Shown here: piece after piece, positions 16,618 to 17,129 of the stretch
Layout: the number at the start of each line of letters is the position of its first letter
How positions within the stretch are numbered: position 1 is the stretch's first letter
Source: an uncultured Chloroflexota bacterium
GTDB lineage: Bacteria; Chloroflexota; Dehalococcoidia; UBA2979
Direction: 5' to 3'
Assembly: GCA_902827055.1 (NCBI GenBank)
Contig: CADEHD010000014.1
Coordinates: forward strand, 1 to 17,129
Length of the DNA stretch: 17,129 nucleotides
Translations under genes and position numbers: made by a program
Notes under the pieces: generated by a model
The model's database searches: none
The model's input: the letters and a program-made list of their open reading frames with translations, nothing else
Told to the model about the DNA's origin: nothing

Positions 16618-17129
16618 CTAGCCGTTGAAGTACAGCTCGTACTCGTACGGGGTGGGGCGCAGGCGGATGCCCGCCGCTTCCTCGCGCTTCATCTCGAGCC
16701 ACATGTCGAGCAGGTCCTGCGTGAAGACCCCGCCCTGCAGCAGGAAGTCGTGGTCCGCCTCGAGGGCGTCGAGCGCGGCATCGAGGGAGCCCGGGACCGT
16801 GGGGACCCGCGCGGCCTCCTCCGGTGGGAGCTCGTAGATGTTTCGGTCCAGCGGATCGCCCGGGTGGATCTTGTTCTGGATGCCGTCGAGGCCGGCCATC
16901 AGCAGCGCGGTGTAGGTGAGATACATGTTGCCGGCTGGGTCCGGGAAGCGGACTTCGACGCGCTTGGCCTTGGCGCCAGTGCCGTGCGGAATGCGGCACG
17001 AAGCCGAGCGGTTGCGCGCGGAATAAGCGAGCAACACCGGGGCTTCGTAGCCAGGCACCAGGCGCTTGTAGGAGTTCGTCGTCGAGTTCGCGAACGCGTT
17101 GATGGCGCGCGCGTGCTTGATGACGCCGC
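16618..17129 (-). CDS. glnA: Type I-beta glutamine synthetase (C-terminal part; start outside window)
   Basis: The last 169 codons of a glutamine synthetase, the main ammonia-assimilating enzyme, open to the right window edge. The visible sequence begins GVIKHARAINAFANSTTNSY and continues KRLVPGYEAP, AYSARNRSASCRIP, VEVRFPDPAGNMYL and GLDGIQNKIHPGDPLD, very close to enterobacterial GlnA. NIYELPPEE contains the tyrosine that GlnE adenylylates, which marks the beta class and implies PII/GlnE-type control elsewhere in the genome. It ends EYELYFNG, as usual for the family. It lies directly upstream of the alpha-type paralogue, separated by 112 nt holding a hairpin and a promoter-like box. Confidence 0.96.
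   Translation of the reverse strand, partial: GVIKHARAINAFANSTTNSYKRLVPGYEAPVLLAYSARNRSASCRIPHGTGAKAKRVEVRFPDPAGNMYLTYTALLMAGLDGIQNKIHPGDPLDRNIYELPPEEAARVPTVPGSLDAALDALEADHDFLLQGGVFTQDLLDMWLEMKREEAAGIRLRPTPYEYELYFNG

Overview
The window is GC-rich bacterial chromosome with tightly packed genes and no sign of phage, plasmid, insertion sequence or CRISPR. The RpoB fork-region motifs (for example NPLAELAHKRR and RDVHYSHYGRICPIETPEG), the compact beta subunit without the large enterobacterial insertions, and the mix of leaderless and Shine-Dalgarno genes suggest a Chloroflexota (or neighbouring Terrabacteria) lineage. This placement rests on remembered motifs, not on a search.

Layout. Positions 1-3515 (minus) hold almost all of rpoB, running off the left edge. 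Its leader of about 220 nt contains a hairpin and three related strands that could compete to expose or hide the ribosome binding site. Upstream of it is a lipoprotein with a degenerate glycosidase-like barrel (3821-4978, minus). Next come two small hypothetical genes that converge with overlapping stop codons (5142-5405 and 5402-5866), a small zincin (6027-6389), and a bacterial homologue of the N-terminal part of the archaeal tRNA-modifying enzyme TiaS (6489-7247). An operon of a short-chain dehydrogenase and a class II aldolase fused to a DinB-like domain follows on the minus strand (9055-7269). A pair of small membrane genes (9794-9156) comes next, then the ribosome/RNase P cluster rpmH-rnpA-yidD (11145-9997). 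That cluster is not followed by yidC.

Right of rpmH, on the plus strand, lie a 99-residue membrane protein and, 34 nt downstream, the most notable gene of the window (11658-12161). It is an AhpE/BCP-like peroxiredoxin whose frame contains a single TGA exactly where the peroxidatic cysteine of the PxxxTxxC motif should be. The frame continues intact for 118 more codons and the protein has no cysteine at all, so it is best read as a selenocysteine peroxiredoxin. ORF callers would split or drop it. A MerR-family regulator with a well-defined leaderless promoter converges on it.

The right part holds a TIM-barrel-like hypothetical protein probably co-transcribed with a tRNA-Thr(CGT), an MFS transporter, and two tandem type I glutamine synthetase genes. 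The upstream one, cut by the window end, has the adenylylation-site motif. The downstream one is the shorter alpha type with altered nucleotide-site residues.

Overall this is a housekeeping region (transcription, RNase P, ribosome, nitrogen assimilation) interspersed with small uncharacterised genes. Several genes lack a Shine-Dalgarno sequence and have a -10-like box 6-7 nt before the start codon, so leaderless transcripts appear common.
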